Shown here: piece by piece, positions 24,877 to 36,687 of the stretch | Layout of the letters: the number at the start of each line of letters is the position of its first letter | How positions within the stretch are numbered: the stretch's first letter is position 1 | DNA from: Circinella minor | Taxonomy: Eukaryota; Mucoromycota; Mucoromycetes; Mucorales; Lichtheimiaceae | Direction: 5' to 3' | Assembly: GCA_016758965.1 (NCBI GenBank) | Contig: JAEPRB010000004.1 | Coordinates: forward strand, 186,001-250,000 | Length of the DNA stretch: 64,000 nucleotides | Notes under the pieces: model-generated | The model's database searches: none | The model's input: only the letters and a program-made list of their open reading frames with translations | Told to the model about the DNA's origin: nothing | Made by a program: the position numbers and the translations under genes

Positions 24877-26860
24877 ATGTCTCAAACCGGATATCAACCA
24901 CCAGCTCCTGGCTCTAAAATCATTATTATCGGCGCAGGTGCCTTTGGTCTTTCTACTGCTTATGCTTTATCTTTAAAGAACAAATATGACATATGGGTAT
25001 TTGAACGACAAACTATTCCTTCTCCTGATGCTGCATCTTGTGGTAACTATCTATTATATATATACATAACCTCGGGAGGGCTTTCGAATGTGCATCTAAT
25101 TGACAACACAAATTTGTTTAATGTTTTTCTTTCTTAACCCCACAATTTCCTTCAAATTAGATATTAACAAAATTATGCGTATGGATTATGGGGATGAGAC
25201 CATATATATGCACATGTATATGGAATCACTTCATATATGGGAACAATGGAACAAGGAACGTGCTCTAAAGGGATTGGGTCCAGTTTTTCATAATGTTGGT
25301 AACTTGATGTTTTCGCAAAATGGAAAGTTTTCTAATTATGAAGAACAAAGTTTGAAGGCTATCCGTGAAGCTGGTTATGGACATTTTATTGAAGAATACC
25401 GTACTCCTGAAAGCATTGCAGAACGATACCCCCAATTCAAAGAGGCTACCAAAAATGGATTTGACATTGCTTATCTTAATAAGTCAGGAGGTAAGAGTTA
25501 TACTTTTATTGAAATAATCGAATCTTTTTATTTTCTTAATGAATTATAGGACAAGAAAAGAATAAAGAGAGAGAGAGAGAGAGAAAGATAGAAATATTTT
25601 AGTTTAGTTGACTAAATGAAAAAGAAAAAAAAATATGTTAATTAATACTAGGATGGTGTGATTCCAGTGAAGCTTGTAAACATATTCATAGCAAATGTGT
25701 GGAAAATGGTGTTCATTTCGTTCTTGGTCCGGAACAAGGAAGTTTTGAAAAGTTTTTGTACGACGAGAAAATCTCAACAAAAATTACAGGTATTAAAACA
25801 CAAGATGGTAAAACACATGATGCAGATTTAGTTATCTTAGCAACAGGTTCATGGACACCCTCTCTTTTGAACCTTGGTGATCGATTGATTGCTACTGGTC
25901 AAACTGTAATCCAATTCAAGATTCCCGAGAATTTGAGAAAGATGTTCGAAGGTCAGCCGACATGGTGTGCTGATTTGTCTGTTACGGGTTATTACGGATT
26001 TGCTGTGAATTCTGAAGGCAAAATGAAGATTGGTTATCATTCCAGTGGTTATGTAAATTTACGTGAAGAGGATCAAGTTTCAGTGCCACGTACTCAAGTA
26101 ACAAATCCCACTGATAGTATTCCCATCAAGGCACTTGGTGAATTCCGACAATTCTTATCTAAATTCCTTCCTATTACAACACCCATGGATATTACTTATG
26201 CCCGTGTTTGCTGGTAAATTAAACTTTTTAAAGAAAATGAGGGGCAGGGGAATTACAGCTTTTTTCAGCGTGGAAAAAAAATAACGAAATTTAGATTATC
26301 AAATCTCTAATTGGGAATTCTAAACTGATGCTCATATCGTGGGTAATTATCTGTAATTTTGTATTATTAGGTACTGTGACTCTGTTGACGGACATTATTT
26401 AATTGCACCACATCCCGACTTTGATAATTTAATTATTGCATCGGGTGATTCAGGTCATGGCATGAAGTAAGTAGTTATTTAGGTTTAGAACTTTTTTGTT
26501 TTTCTAAAAAAAAAAAGAAAAGTATGTGGGATGTTTGATAGTGGCACAAAAAAAGAGTGGAATTCTCCTTATTTTGCGTTTTTTTTTTACTTGCGTGAAT
26601 TTCGAAATTCTTATCAGAATCTCTCTTTTTTTATTAGATTCATTCCCAATTTGGGCTTCAAAATTTGTCATGTCATTGAAGGTGTGGATTCCGAGTATAG
26701 CCGAGCATGGGCATGGCGCGATATGCCAAAGGATACTGCTACTTATGATGGATTGCGTGCTGATAGTGGACCCAAGATTCAATTGGATATAAATAAGCAA
26801 GATCAATATACACGTATGGCTACAAAGGATGATTGCAAATGTGCAAGACCTAGCCTTTAA
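24877..26860 (+). CDS. FAD-dependent amine oxidase of the sarcosine / fructosyl-amino-acid oxidase family
   Basis: Oxidises the C-N bond of a secondary amine (sarcosine, pipecolate, saccharopine or glycated amino acid) to imine and H2O2; the exact substrate cannot be read from sequence. Exons: 24877-25042, 25161-25490, 25652-26213, 26371-26466 and 26638-26860, in phase, 458 residues. The N-terminal Rossmann fold has IIIIGAGAFGLSTAYAL (GxGxxG). RMDYGDE follows, and ATGSWTPSLL is the second FAD contact. RVCWYCDSVDGHYLI holds the Cys aligned with the covalent FAD attachment site of monomeric sarcosine oxidase, and ASGDSGHGMKFIPNLG is the C-terminal FAD loop. The C-terminus is ARPSL, not a canonical peroxisomal signal, although many relatives are peroxisomal. 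It converges with the next gene, 193 bp between stops. Confidence 0.88.
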
Positions 26861-27053
26861 ATAATTATTACCCATTATCTTCATTTATGTTATTATTGCT
26901 ATTTATTATCATTTTTTGAAATATAACCCGTCAACAAAGTAGAATCCCCACCTCCAACTCTTTCTTATTCCACCACTTTTTTTTTTGGCAACACATTCCT
27001 TTTCTTGTTATATATTTTTTGTAATTGTATTAAAAAAAAAACAAATAACACAT

Positions 27054-28198
27054 TTATTGAGTAAGAACACTACGGAAGAAATTGGCAGTCAATTGAATAG
27101 CTTCAGTGGCTCTCTTCTTGTTAAGTTCATCACTCCAGTCACCACGTGCAGCAGCGAAGCCATGATGCATGTCTAAACGAACAAACAAATAAACAAAGGT
27201 TAAGAAATAATTTGCATAAAAACCTTACTATAATAGATTATCTATATAAAAAAAAATTCACATACCATCGAAACGTTGATGATGACATTTGTCACCGAAA
27301 GGTTTCTTAGCAAGGACTTCCATATATTCAGTCTATGTATACATTGATTTATAAAAAGTTAGATACCGTTTTGTTTGTTGATACCATAACATAGATAATT
27401 TAAAATCTTTTACCATATCAGGTTCATTTTGACTGGGCAAAGCAAGAATAGGAGCACCAGCATTTTCAGCATCCTTGACGTCAACAAAGGAAGGATGAAT
27501 AAGAGATGCACCACCAAAGAAAGAATCAAGAGCGGTCAATTGGACAGAAATTTCTAATATATTAAAGAACATGTTCGTTGAGCATTATATATATTCAAAT
27601 ATAATATAATATATACATTTATTACATACTTGCACCCCAGCAAAAACCGACTAAACCGCCTTGGACGACACCTTGTTCCTGAAGCCATTGACGTACAACT
27701 TCAACTTGAGGTTGAATCTATTAATTTTTTAAAAAGTCAATACAGCATAATATAACTTTTTTTTTTGCTTCTTGGCACGTTGCACACAATGTTAAAAAAT
27801 TTATTAAAAATACCCAATTCCTTTCCATTATTAAGCATTGTTGTTATCTACTTTATTTTTATTTTCAATTCCCCCAAAAAACTTACTACTTCCAAAGAAC
27901 CAACTTTATGAATCCATGTCATCAAACGGTCCACATCTCCCATCCATTCGTGTTTGTAAGGTTCACCACGGAAAAAGTCAGGCATGACGACCTTGTAACC
28001 ACAGTTATTTGCGAGAACATCACAGAATTGTTTGGTATTATTGCTATTATTTTATTAAATTGTGTTGATCTTCTTTCCCGAAACTGCCTTTTTTTTATGT
28101 TTATGCATAAAAAAGAAAAGTACAATAGATAAGGGGAAAAAAAACTTACTGTAAACCAAAAATATCATAAAGAACCACAATAGCTTTTTTTGCGTCCT

Positions 28199-28231
<33 letters not shown>

Positions 28232-28443
28232 AATACGCAAAACCATCCCCATGAATCATTTAATAACTAGTTCCTTTATATACAGAAACAAGGTAGAAAA
28301 AAAAAGCAAAGAGATAATTAATTTACCTTAGGACCAACAATATAAGTAGGTAATTCATGGATACCAACATTTTCAACAGTACCGACAGGTTGATAAGTGC
28401 TATCAACAGGGGCAATAGTACAACAAGATTTAAGGGATGACAT
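27054..28443 (-). CDS. Dienelactone hydrolase family protein
   Basis: Alpha/beta-hydrolase of the carboxymethylenebutenolidase type; the fungal homologues have poorly known substrates. Seven exons on the minus strand: 28443-28327, 28196-28150, 28043-27887, 27717-27630, 27553-27414, 27332-27266 and 27172-27054, all in phase, 244 residues. Key features are IVVLYDIFGLHNNTKQ, the nucleophile loop VGFCWGAK with the catalytic Cys, ASLIHPSFV, and the catalytic His in DMHHGFAAARGDW. Length is normal. The intron between exons 1 and 2 ends in a pure A31 run directly before its ACAG acceptor, unlike the T-rich acceptors of the neighbours. Confidence 0.9.
28200..28230. repeat. 31-base homopolymer T tract
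   Basis: Uninterrupted T31 on the plus strand. On the transcript of the dienelactone hydrolase gene it is A31 immediately upstream of the intron-1 acceptor. The length may vary or be a sequencing estimate. Confidence 0.9.
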
Positions 28444-29763
28444 TATTATAAATATTTTATGTGTAATATACAAAGTAAAAAAAAAAGAGAAGAAATAAAA
28501 AAAGCTAACCTTAGCGATTAAAAGAAAAAAAAACTATAAAACCATGGGGAAACGGATCTTTAAATTCGAGTATTATTAATACAGTAACTTCATTCGTTCT
28601 CATGCAAACTATTTCTTCTTTTCTTTAACAATAAACCTTTTCTTCTTATTTTTTAAACCTTTTATTTTTTTTATTGAATAGATGTTTTATATATAGAAAA
28701 TGATAACATAATATTCATTTTTTTTTAAAAAAATATATAACTAATAACTTTTTTCTTTATTCTGTGAGATTCGGTAACGAAAAAAAAAAAAAAAAAACTT
28801 TTTCCGGTACTTTATATTCTGCAGAAAGCTCCGATGGAAAACTACGGGAAATAAAAGTTCCATATATATATACCAACTATCTTATATATTTGATATATGT
28901 GTAATGAGAAGAAAAGCAAATTGTTAGAGCAAGATTTTTACATGTTGTATTATAGGAATAGTATATCATTTACCCCAGATGAAACTTAAAATACAGATGT
29001 GAACAGACTTCAATTCTAAAAAGGAAATTGAGTAAAATGGCATAGTGATGCCTGCGCCCCGTCAAGAGTATCGCGAGTAAACCCAATATACTTCAGATCA
29101 ATACGTAGTGATAGTAATCTTTTTCAATATTAAGGACCAAGTACCCGACTCTGATATCCTTCGTCTACATACAACATTTAATTAAGCGAGCACCATAACT
29201 CATAGAATATAGAAAAAGTATAAATATCTCGTTGTTGTAAAAATAGCATTATAAAAAGATGACTTTAATTTTCTAATTTCTAAAGATATATATTACAAAA
29301 AAGTCTCAAAGGATTTCGACTATAATTAAATATTACAATTACATTCACTTAGTCTAATCAAACAAAATAAGTGGTGTAATTTAAGAAAAAAGATAAGTTA
29401 TTATTCAAATGTTCAGGTTTTTTAAACTTACAATTTTGATATGTCAGTTATGCAAGTGAACAGTTTCTAATACAATTTTTGAAAATTGTGATGTCATATT
29501 ATAACTTATATTAATGAAAGATTTTTATGTATGTATAAAAAAATTAATAAAAAAAAATTGTAATTAATAGGATCCATAAACACATTTACACTTTCTTGTA
29601 CTATAATTTATTATTTGTGATCTACTTGACATTGTTCACAAAAAAACGGGATTCTATGACAACCGTTTAAACTCCGGTTTCGAATTTCAAGATTTTTTTT
29701 TTTTTTTTTTACATTTTTGACTTGTTACTTGATTCCCTTTCTTTGTGTATATAAAAAAAAAAA
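28444..29763. other. Divergent intergenic interval, 1.3 kb
   Basis: Lies between the starts of the dienelactone hydrolase and CTU2 genes. AT-rich with A-runs and T-runs; no open frame or RNA gene is supported. Promoters for both genes are presumably at its two ends. Confidence 0.55.
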
Positions 29764-31684
29764 ATGGCAAATAATAATTTTTGTTGTAAATGTAAAACCG
29801 GTCAAGCTACTATTCGAATTCGTCATGCCTTTTATTGCCAGTAGGATATATTGATTTATTTATTTTTTAATATAATTGAAACAAAATTTGTAAATAATTA
29901 CTTTTTAAAATGAATATTGATATCATTTGGGTACTTTTTTTTTTTTTGCGTAGTGATTGTTTTCTATTTGCTGTCGTTGGAAAGTATCGAACGATTTTGG
30001 GTAAATCTCGGAGCATGAACCGTGCTAAAGGAAAAGTGTTACTTGCATGTTCTGGTGGACCAAGTTCCATGTAAGTAAAATACACATTAGAGAGAGAGAG
30101 ATCTATATAAAAAAAAAGGAATAAGCTTTTTTTCCAAAAAATAAACTTACACAATAAAATTATATTAGTTCCATGTTACATATGACAAAAGAATTTATGC
30201 ATGTTGAACCCTATGCAAAAAAGAAAATTCAAGTACTTGATTCAGCACTTGTCTGTCATATTGATGAATCTGCTTTATTTGAAGCACAGGTAAACTTTTT
30301 TTTTCATATGTTGTATATATTATACAAAGAATAATTTATAATTAATTATTAATGAAAATAATCATTGTTATTAAAAAAAGAATGGTAGTACTCAAAAAAT
30401 GAAAGAGATGGTTGAAAAAGAATTTCCCAATATGGACTTCTTATCAAGTTCAATGCAAGATATTTTCTTAAAAGATTTTACAAAAGATGCTGATTTAGAT
30501 ACTGTTTTAAAAGGAATGGATGGATCTAGTGATTATGGTTTGTAAAATAATTTTTATTTTTTAATAAAAGATATAATGTATTATATTAATATTAAATATT
30601 AAATATTATATATTAAATATTATATATATATATATAGATTATCTTGTAAAACCTATCAAACAAGAATCAACATTAAATTCAGAAACGGATCGAATTGATA
30701 GATTAAGAGAATTATTTAATGGTATTAATAAAAATACAGCAAAAGAAGATCTTTATTGGCATATTAAAATGACAATGTTAGTAACATTGGCAAAGAAGGA
30801 AGGGTAAATATCTTTTTTTTTTTTTTTATTTTCTTAATAAGTTTATTTTTGAATTTTTTTACTCATATATAATATAGATGTTCATATATCTTTATGGGAG
30901 ATACAGCTACAAGACAAGCAATTAAAATGATTTCAATGACAGGCAAAGGTCGTGGTTATAGTATTCCATTTGATATTGGTGTTGAAAATGATATTACTTT
31001 TCCTGGTTTAACTATCTTAAGACCTATGAAAGATATGCTTTCAAAAGAAATTGGATTATATAATCGATTTAAAGATTTAGAAAAATATGTTATTCCTCCA
31101 ACTGATTTTAATACTGGAAAACCTGCTAAAAGTTCTATTGAACGATTAACTGAAGGTAATATAAATCTTATTGGATGAAATATTTTTTTTTAAAAAGAAA
31201 ACATATATTAAATTTTTATTATGCATAATGATAGAATTTATTACTACATTGGATCGAGATTTCCCATCTACTGTTAGCACTATATCTAGAACGGCATCTA
31301 AATTAACACCATTAAATGATATGGATTTGAGTAAAAAATGTGCTATTTGTAATATGTAAGTAAAAGTTGATCGATGAAACTATAAAAAAAAAAAAAAAAA
31401 CTCATATTAAATAAATGAAAATGAATAGGCCTTATCAAGCAGGTATTGAAGATTGGCGACGTAGAATTACAGTAACCAATGTAAAAGATAAATCACCAGA
31501 TGCCATACCAAATGAAGAGAAAAAGAAATTGGATGATTCAATGATTGATATGAATGAATATTTATGTTACAGTTGTCAAGTAGATATGAAGGATTATAAG
31601 AACGATACCGTTTCACGATTACCACCTTATAGTGTCAAAGCAATTCTTGATGAATATTTAATTAATGATAATGATGAAGAATAA
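29764..31684 (+). CDS. CTU2: Cytoplasmic tRNA 2-thiolation protein 2 (Ctu2/Ncs2)
   Basis: Partner of Ctu1/Ncs6 in the Urm1-dependent 2-thiolation of wobble U34 in Lys, Glu and Gln tRNAs in the cytosol. Eight exons: 29764-29840, 29954-30070, 30169-30289, 30381-30537, 30638-30803, 30878-31155, 31235-31355 and 31429-31684, in phase, 430 residues. The N-terminal FCCKCKTG and the later YCHDCF are zinc-binding-type Cys pairs. The degenerate PP-loop region reads VLLACSGGPSSISML. Further on are GDTATRQAIKMIS, the IPFDIG region, and C-terminal Cys pairs KKCAICNMPYQ and YLCYSCQ. Length and motif order fit Ctu2 and not Ctu1. Many A/T-rich codons. Confidence 0.93.
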
Positions 31685-31931
31685 ATAAAAAGAAGAGTAA
31701 TAGAAATTCTTATTGTATTATAATATTAATTAATCTTAAAAGAAAACCTTTTTTTTTTATGCAAATTGAATATGAAAGTCACGTCCCAGCCTAATAATTG
31801 CATATTCAAATTCGTCTTTTTTTTTTTATTCAAAAAAAAAAAAAAAAAGGTTGACGCGTACTTTATTATTAAGATAACATAATCCCTTCTTTTCAAAACT
31901 AATTCCCCTCTCAAAAAAAAAAACCAAAAAC

Positions 31932-34365
31932 ATGAGTGATCAAGCAATTCAAGACTTTTGTGCAGTTACCAATGCTTCAACAGAAGTTGCTGAAAGATAC
32001 CTTCAAGTAAAATATTTATTTATTTATTTTATCTTGGAAACAATGTTTTTACTCATATTTGAGAATAAGAATATTAATGATTATAAATTTGCCATTGTTT
32101 ATTTATTTTGTATATTTGTGAAAAAAAAAAACATTTAATTGAATAATTAGGTTGCAGATGGCAACGTCGAAACAGCAGTGACATTATTTCTTGAAAGTGG
32201 AGGAGCAAGTGAACTACACACAGAATCACATGTTGATTCATCAAATTCATCACCTCGTATGACCACAACTCCTACAACAACAAATATTTTATCTGACGAA
32301 GAAATTGCTCGACAAATGGAGCGTGAAGAACGACAACATCGTCAACAACAACAACAACAACAACAACAACAAGATCAAATTCGAGCACCTATTGCTCCAA
32401 GACGTGATATTCTAGCTGGAAACACTTCACTCTTTGAACAAGGATCGTTATGGGGTGCAGGTGATGGTAAGTAAATATATATATATATATATATATAATT
32501 GTAAAGGAATAATTGATTTTATATTATCTATATTATATATTTAATCATGAAGATTTTTTTTATGGTAATTTATAGCTACTCCAGTTCGACGTTCTGTATT
32601 CAATCAAGGAGATTCTTCTAGTGGTAGTCCTGGACCAGATTTTATTCGGAATTTGGGTATGTAAAAAAAAAAAAAAAAAGAAAAAAAAGGAGGAAATAAT
32701 AGTATTGAATATCAAAGGAAAAAAAAAGAAAAGGAAAGGGGAAGGGTGGATAATGTACCTGTAAGCTATTTTTTTTTGGTTTTTCTTAAACAATAACATA
32801 ATTATAATAATAATAATAATAATAATAATAATGTAGATCGGAATATTGCAACTGGTCAAATATCAAGCGGAGGAAATGGATTCGGTGGCGTTGTTAGTAG
32901 TGCAAAAGCAAAGCGGTTAGCCGACTTGTTCCGACCCCCATTCGATATCATGTATTCAGGAGGATTTGAAGAAGTATGTTTGCATATGATATTATTATTA
33001 TTATTGATATAGTACTTATATGAATATAAATTACTAGGCACGTTCTACTGCACGGGAACAAAATAAGTGGTTAATTGTTAACGTTCAAGATGCTACAGAA
33101 TTTTCATGTCAAATATTAAACAGAGATCTTTGGAGTGATCCAACCGTTAAAGAGATTATTAAGGAATCATTTATATTTTTACAGGTAAAATAATAATAAT
33201 AATAATAATAATAATAACGAAATTATATGTTTCTTATCATCCATCCATTTATTATTTAAATAATAGTATGAACGCGAAAATCCAGAAGGAAAACGATATT
33301 TGACATATTATCCTATTAAAAAATATCCACATATAGCTTTAATTGATGCTCGTACTGGTAATTTGTTTGTTTGTTATTATTATTATTATATGAATCTATT
33401 ATATTTATAAACCTAATTGACCTATTATTATATCTAGGTGAACGCGTTAAAGTATGGGAAACAGTAGTATCAACGAGCGATCTTATCATGGAACGTATGT
33501 ATATCACAATTATATTATATAAAATGATAAAAACTAATGGAGAAAGGGGGGGATGAAACAATGCTTTTTTTTTTTTTAGTCACAGAATTCTTAGAACAAC
33601 AAGGAGGTAATGATAGTGCACAATCATCAGCAACAAAGAAAAAGGCAAAAGTATCTAAGGTGAGGATAGAAAAAATAAATCCAAACAAAAAGGGAGGGGG
33701 GGCAGGTTAAGTTATTTTAGAATGATGAATGGCTTATTTGTTGTTTTACTATGCATTCAATATAGAGTGTTTCAGATATGAGCGAAGAAGAACAAATTAA
33801 TGCTGCGATCGCCGCATCCATGGAAGCTGAAGCTGATACAACAGAAACCAATACAGAACCAGAACCTCCATTATTATCACAACAAGAAACAAAGACTGAA
33901 GAGATTCAAGAAAAGGGTGAACAAGAAGATGAGACAGAAGCAGTAACAACATCTATTCTAGATTCTATACAACCTATTAAACGTGATGAAACAACAGATA
34001 TGGCAAACTCAACGCGTATACAATTAAGAATGCCAGATGGTAAACGAATTATTCGTCGATTCTTAAAAACGGATCCTGTCCGACATTTATTTGAATTCGT
34101 CAAGTCAGAAGTGCCTGAAACACAAAGTCAACCATTTGAGGTAAGTTATTCATTTGGGGGAAAATTTTTTTTCTTCTTTCCCAATTTCAATTATTATTAT
34201 TACCTGCGGTTTGTATATGGGCGTAAACTCTAAAAATTCTATCTTTTTTTTTTTTTTTTTTTTTGTTAGCTGGTATTCAATCGTAAACAATTGATCGAAT
34301 CACTTGACCAACCTATTGAAGAGGCTGGATTAGTAAATGCAGCTGTAAACTTTGTATTTACTTAA
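31932..34365 (+). CDS. UBX5: UBA-UAS-UIM-UBX protein (Ubx5/UBXN7-like Cdc48 adaptor)
   Basis: Adaptor that links ubiquitylated substrates and cullin ligases to Cdc48/p97. Ten exons: 31932-32006, 32151-32466, 32576-32656, 32837-32973, 33038-33184, 33267-33357, 33438-33494, 33580-33659, 33766-34140 and 34270-34365, in phase, 484 residues. The N-terminal UBA-like domain (about 1-45) reads AIQDFCAVTNASTEVAERYL. It is followed by a Gln tract, then the thioredoxin-like UAS domain (about 180-310) with NKWLIVNVQDATEF and YPHIALIDARTGE, a UIM (SEEEQINAAIAASMEAE), an acidic linker, and the C-terminal UBX domain starting TRIQLRMPDGKRIIRRF. The domain order matches UBXN7/Ubx5. It follows CTU2 by 247 bp on the same strand. 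Confidence 0.92.
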
Positions 34366-34770
34366 TTTGTTTTTTATGACAACGATTCTTCCTCCCTAAC
34401 AACACACACACAACATTCACTTCACTCATACACAAATACACATAATTTACTCATTTAAACCTCACAAAATAATAATATAAGAGTTGGCGCAAAATAAAAG
34501 CCATAAATAAATAAATTGGGAAAAACCGATCATCCAGTTGTGTCACCGATTATTATTTTTTCTTACATCGCTTACGTGTTTAAAAGAACGTGTTTCTTTT
34601 ACTGTCTTTCTTCTTTTTTCTTTACCTTTTTCTTTTTGGTCTTGTCGGCGGGTAAGTTTTTTTTTTTTTAACTGGTCAAATCATTGTTACTATATGTTAT
34701 ACATACATAAACCTCATATATTATTTTGTATCATTAATATGTTTATGTATTCTGGTTTCTATTCTGTTAG

Positions 34771-35145
34771 TCGCCGTGCTCGTTGGTGCCGCTCGTTGGT
34801 GTTGTTGTCGTCGCCCGCCGTGGTGGGCGCATTGCTTCCCTTCTCGTGCCCACCCCCTCCTCATAAGCATTTTTGTCCCGGCGGGCGGCGTTCGTACTTT
34901 CTATATTATAGCCGAAAATCGACTCTGCCTCCTCCAGAGGTGGGGTCGATACTTTTCACGTTCTATTTCATCGGTCGGGTTTGGCCGTCTGTGGTTTGGT
35001 TTTATACATCGTGATCCTTTTCACGTTCTATTTCATGGCCTGTGGGGTCCGGTTTGATTTTTGACTATCTATTGAAAGGGATGTGCACCTGTTGTATCAC
35101 TCCAATAAAATTTTGATTTTTTATGAAAAAAAAAAAAAAAAAAAA
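34771..35145 (+). mobile_element. GC-rich poly(A)-ended repeat, SINE-like or structured non-coding RNA
   Basis: A sharply GC-rich island in AT-rich DNA ending with AATAAA at 35104-35109 and A20 at 35126-35145. CGCCCGCC (34812-34819) can pair with GGCGGGCG (34880-34887), enclosing a GTGGGC/GCCCAC hairpin (34823-34828 with 34848-34853). Further on, TAGCCGAAAAT at 34909 resembles a Pol III A box and GGGTCGATACT at about 34943 a B box. Between them CTCTG-(7 nt)-CAGAG has tRNA anticodon-arm geometry. A 20-bp direct repeat occurs at 34952-34971 and 35017-35036. This fits a tRNA-related SINE or the 3' end of a LINE, but no target-site duplication was found. A spliced non-coding RNA is an alternative, as GTAAGT at about 34651 and TTAG before 34772 could bound an intron. 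Confidence 0.45.
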
Positions 35146-36300
35146 GACAGCTTTTGCTTTTGTTGATGTATGCTATGAATGGTCTATTACCGAATTGACA
35201 GTGGGATAAGGAAAAAGTAGTAGTATTATATTATATATATGATAATTTGGTTGGATGATTACAATGTATGAACCTAAGTAGTAACCTTGTTTAAAAGGGG
35301 TTACAGCTGTCTAAATAAGTGCTATGTAGGCAATATGCAATGTATTATTGTTTATTGTCTAGTTTTTTGTTTCTTTATACAAAATATTTACCCCACCTAC
35401 ATTCATAAACAGAAGCATAGACATCTCGTCATAAACAAAGAAGAACCGCTTAATATAGTATGAGCTTTATATATATATCAGAAGATCCATGTAATAAAAC
35501 ACAAATTATGTCTTTTTTGAGCAAAAGGTATCAATTTCCTTTAATTTTACATTGAAATTCCTGGGCCAAAAGAAAATGGGAATTTAGATATTATGGTAAC
35601 AGTTTTTCAAATTTTACATAAAATATATTGCTATGAAGCACTTCAGGTGTCTTTGTATCAGCCATTGTTAATAATGTAAAGATGTATTACTTCTCAATCT
35701 CCGTTCGTTATTACTGTTAAAAATCACTTCAAATGCTCCTTACCACTCATGATAAATAGTCGTCGTGTATAAATAGGATCTTTTGTTAGAATATGTAGAA
35801 ACCTTTATTATGTAGTTCAAATCAAACTCAACTCTCTTTTTGTAGATAATTCAAGAAAACAGAAATATCTAAGAATGTTCAGAACAAATTAAGTTGCATT
35901 TTTGCAACCAGCATAAAGCCTTAAAGTCAACAAGACAAACTGCTACGTACTTCTTGATACAGCTTTGATTCCTTTTGGTACACGCCTTTATCTTACATAT
36001 AAAGAACCGATGTGGTAAATATATATATATATATATATATATAATAAAAAACAACTTTTCTGCTATAGCAACTTTTAATATTGTAGTAGTTGTTCATATT
36101 ACATCGTTCTTTTTCATCGACTGACAAGTTGTGAACTTATTGGGGATTGAAAGTTAGTGAAAATCCACTTTATAACATTACTGAAAGCTATTTATAATCA
36201 ATTTTATTTTATTTTTTAACATACAAACATTACAACTTTAGAATAAAAAATTATGTTACAATATGTATTATCTATCTCTGCAAAGCTTTGAAAGCATCTA
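35146..36300. other. Gene-free interval, 1.2 kb
   Basis: AT-rich, with a TA dinucleotide run at about 36018-36042. Only short open frames without content. No RNA gene seen. Confidence 0.55.
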
Positions 36301-36444
36301 CAGTGACCGCTCGCTATAATGATATTCGATATAACGATATGTTTTCCGGATCCAACACAGATTAAGCAGAAACATATCGCTAGTTTTCTATTGTGGTATC
36401 CTATGAGGTTTAAGCAAAAGCATTGTTATAGCGAGCGATGGCTG
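36301..36444. mobile_element. 144-bp MITE, pogo/Fot1-like ends
   Basis: The left end CAGTGACCGCTCGCTATAA and the right end, complemented CAGCCATCGCTCGCTATAA, form terminal inverted repeats. TA flanks both sides (36299-36300 and 36445-36446). The CAG tip followed by CGCTATAA resembles the ends of fungal pogo/Fot1 elements of the Tc1/mariner superfamily. No coding sequence. Confidence 0.78.
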
Positions 36445-36687
36445 TAAAAAATGTCTTGTTACGTACGTAACTTTTACACTGCTTTATTTTCACCAAAGAA
36501 AGAAAACTTTTTTAGTGAAAGTATCCAGATTTCACTGTAGCACTTAAGCTCTTTTTTTTCAGCTGTCGCTGTTGTTACTCTGTTGAGGTTTTATAAATCT
36601 TTGTTTGCTGTTCAACAAGTATCCTCTTCCATTTGTCGACGGGAATGTTTTTTTCATCAACTTGATGTAAAGTACACCGGCTTGCTT

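Noticed and set aside
29620..29700. Possible tRNA ending before a T-tract (GGTTTCGAATTTC)
   Set aside because: A 5-bp outer stem can be formed, but there is no D arm or anticodon arm and no A box.
34538..35057. Two overlapping plus-strand open frames of 158 and 93 codons in the GC-rich element
   Set aside because: Composition (runs of Arg, Trp, Cys, Pro) follows from high GC and repeats; two frames are open at once and no family content is seen. Treated as non-coding repeat.
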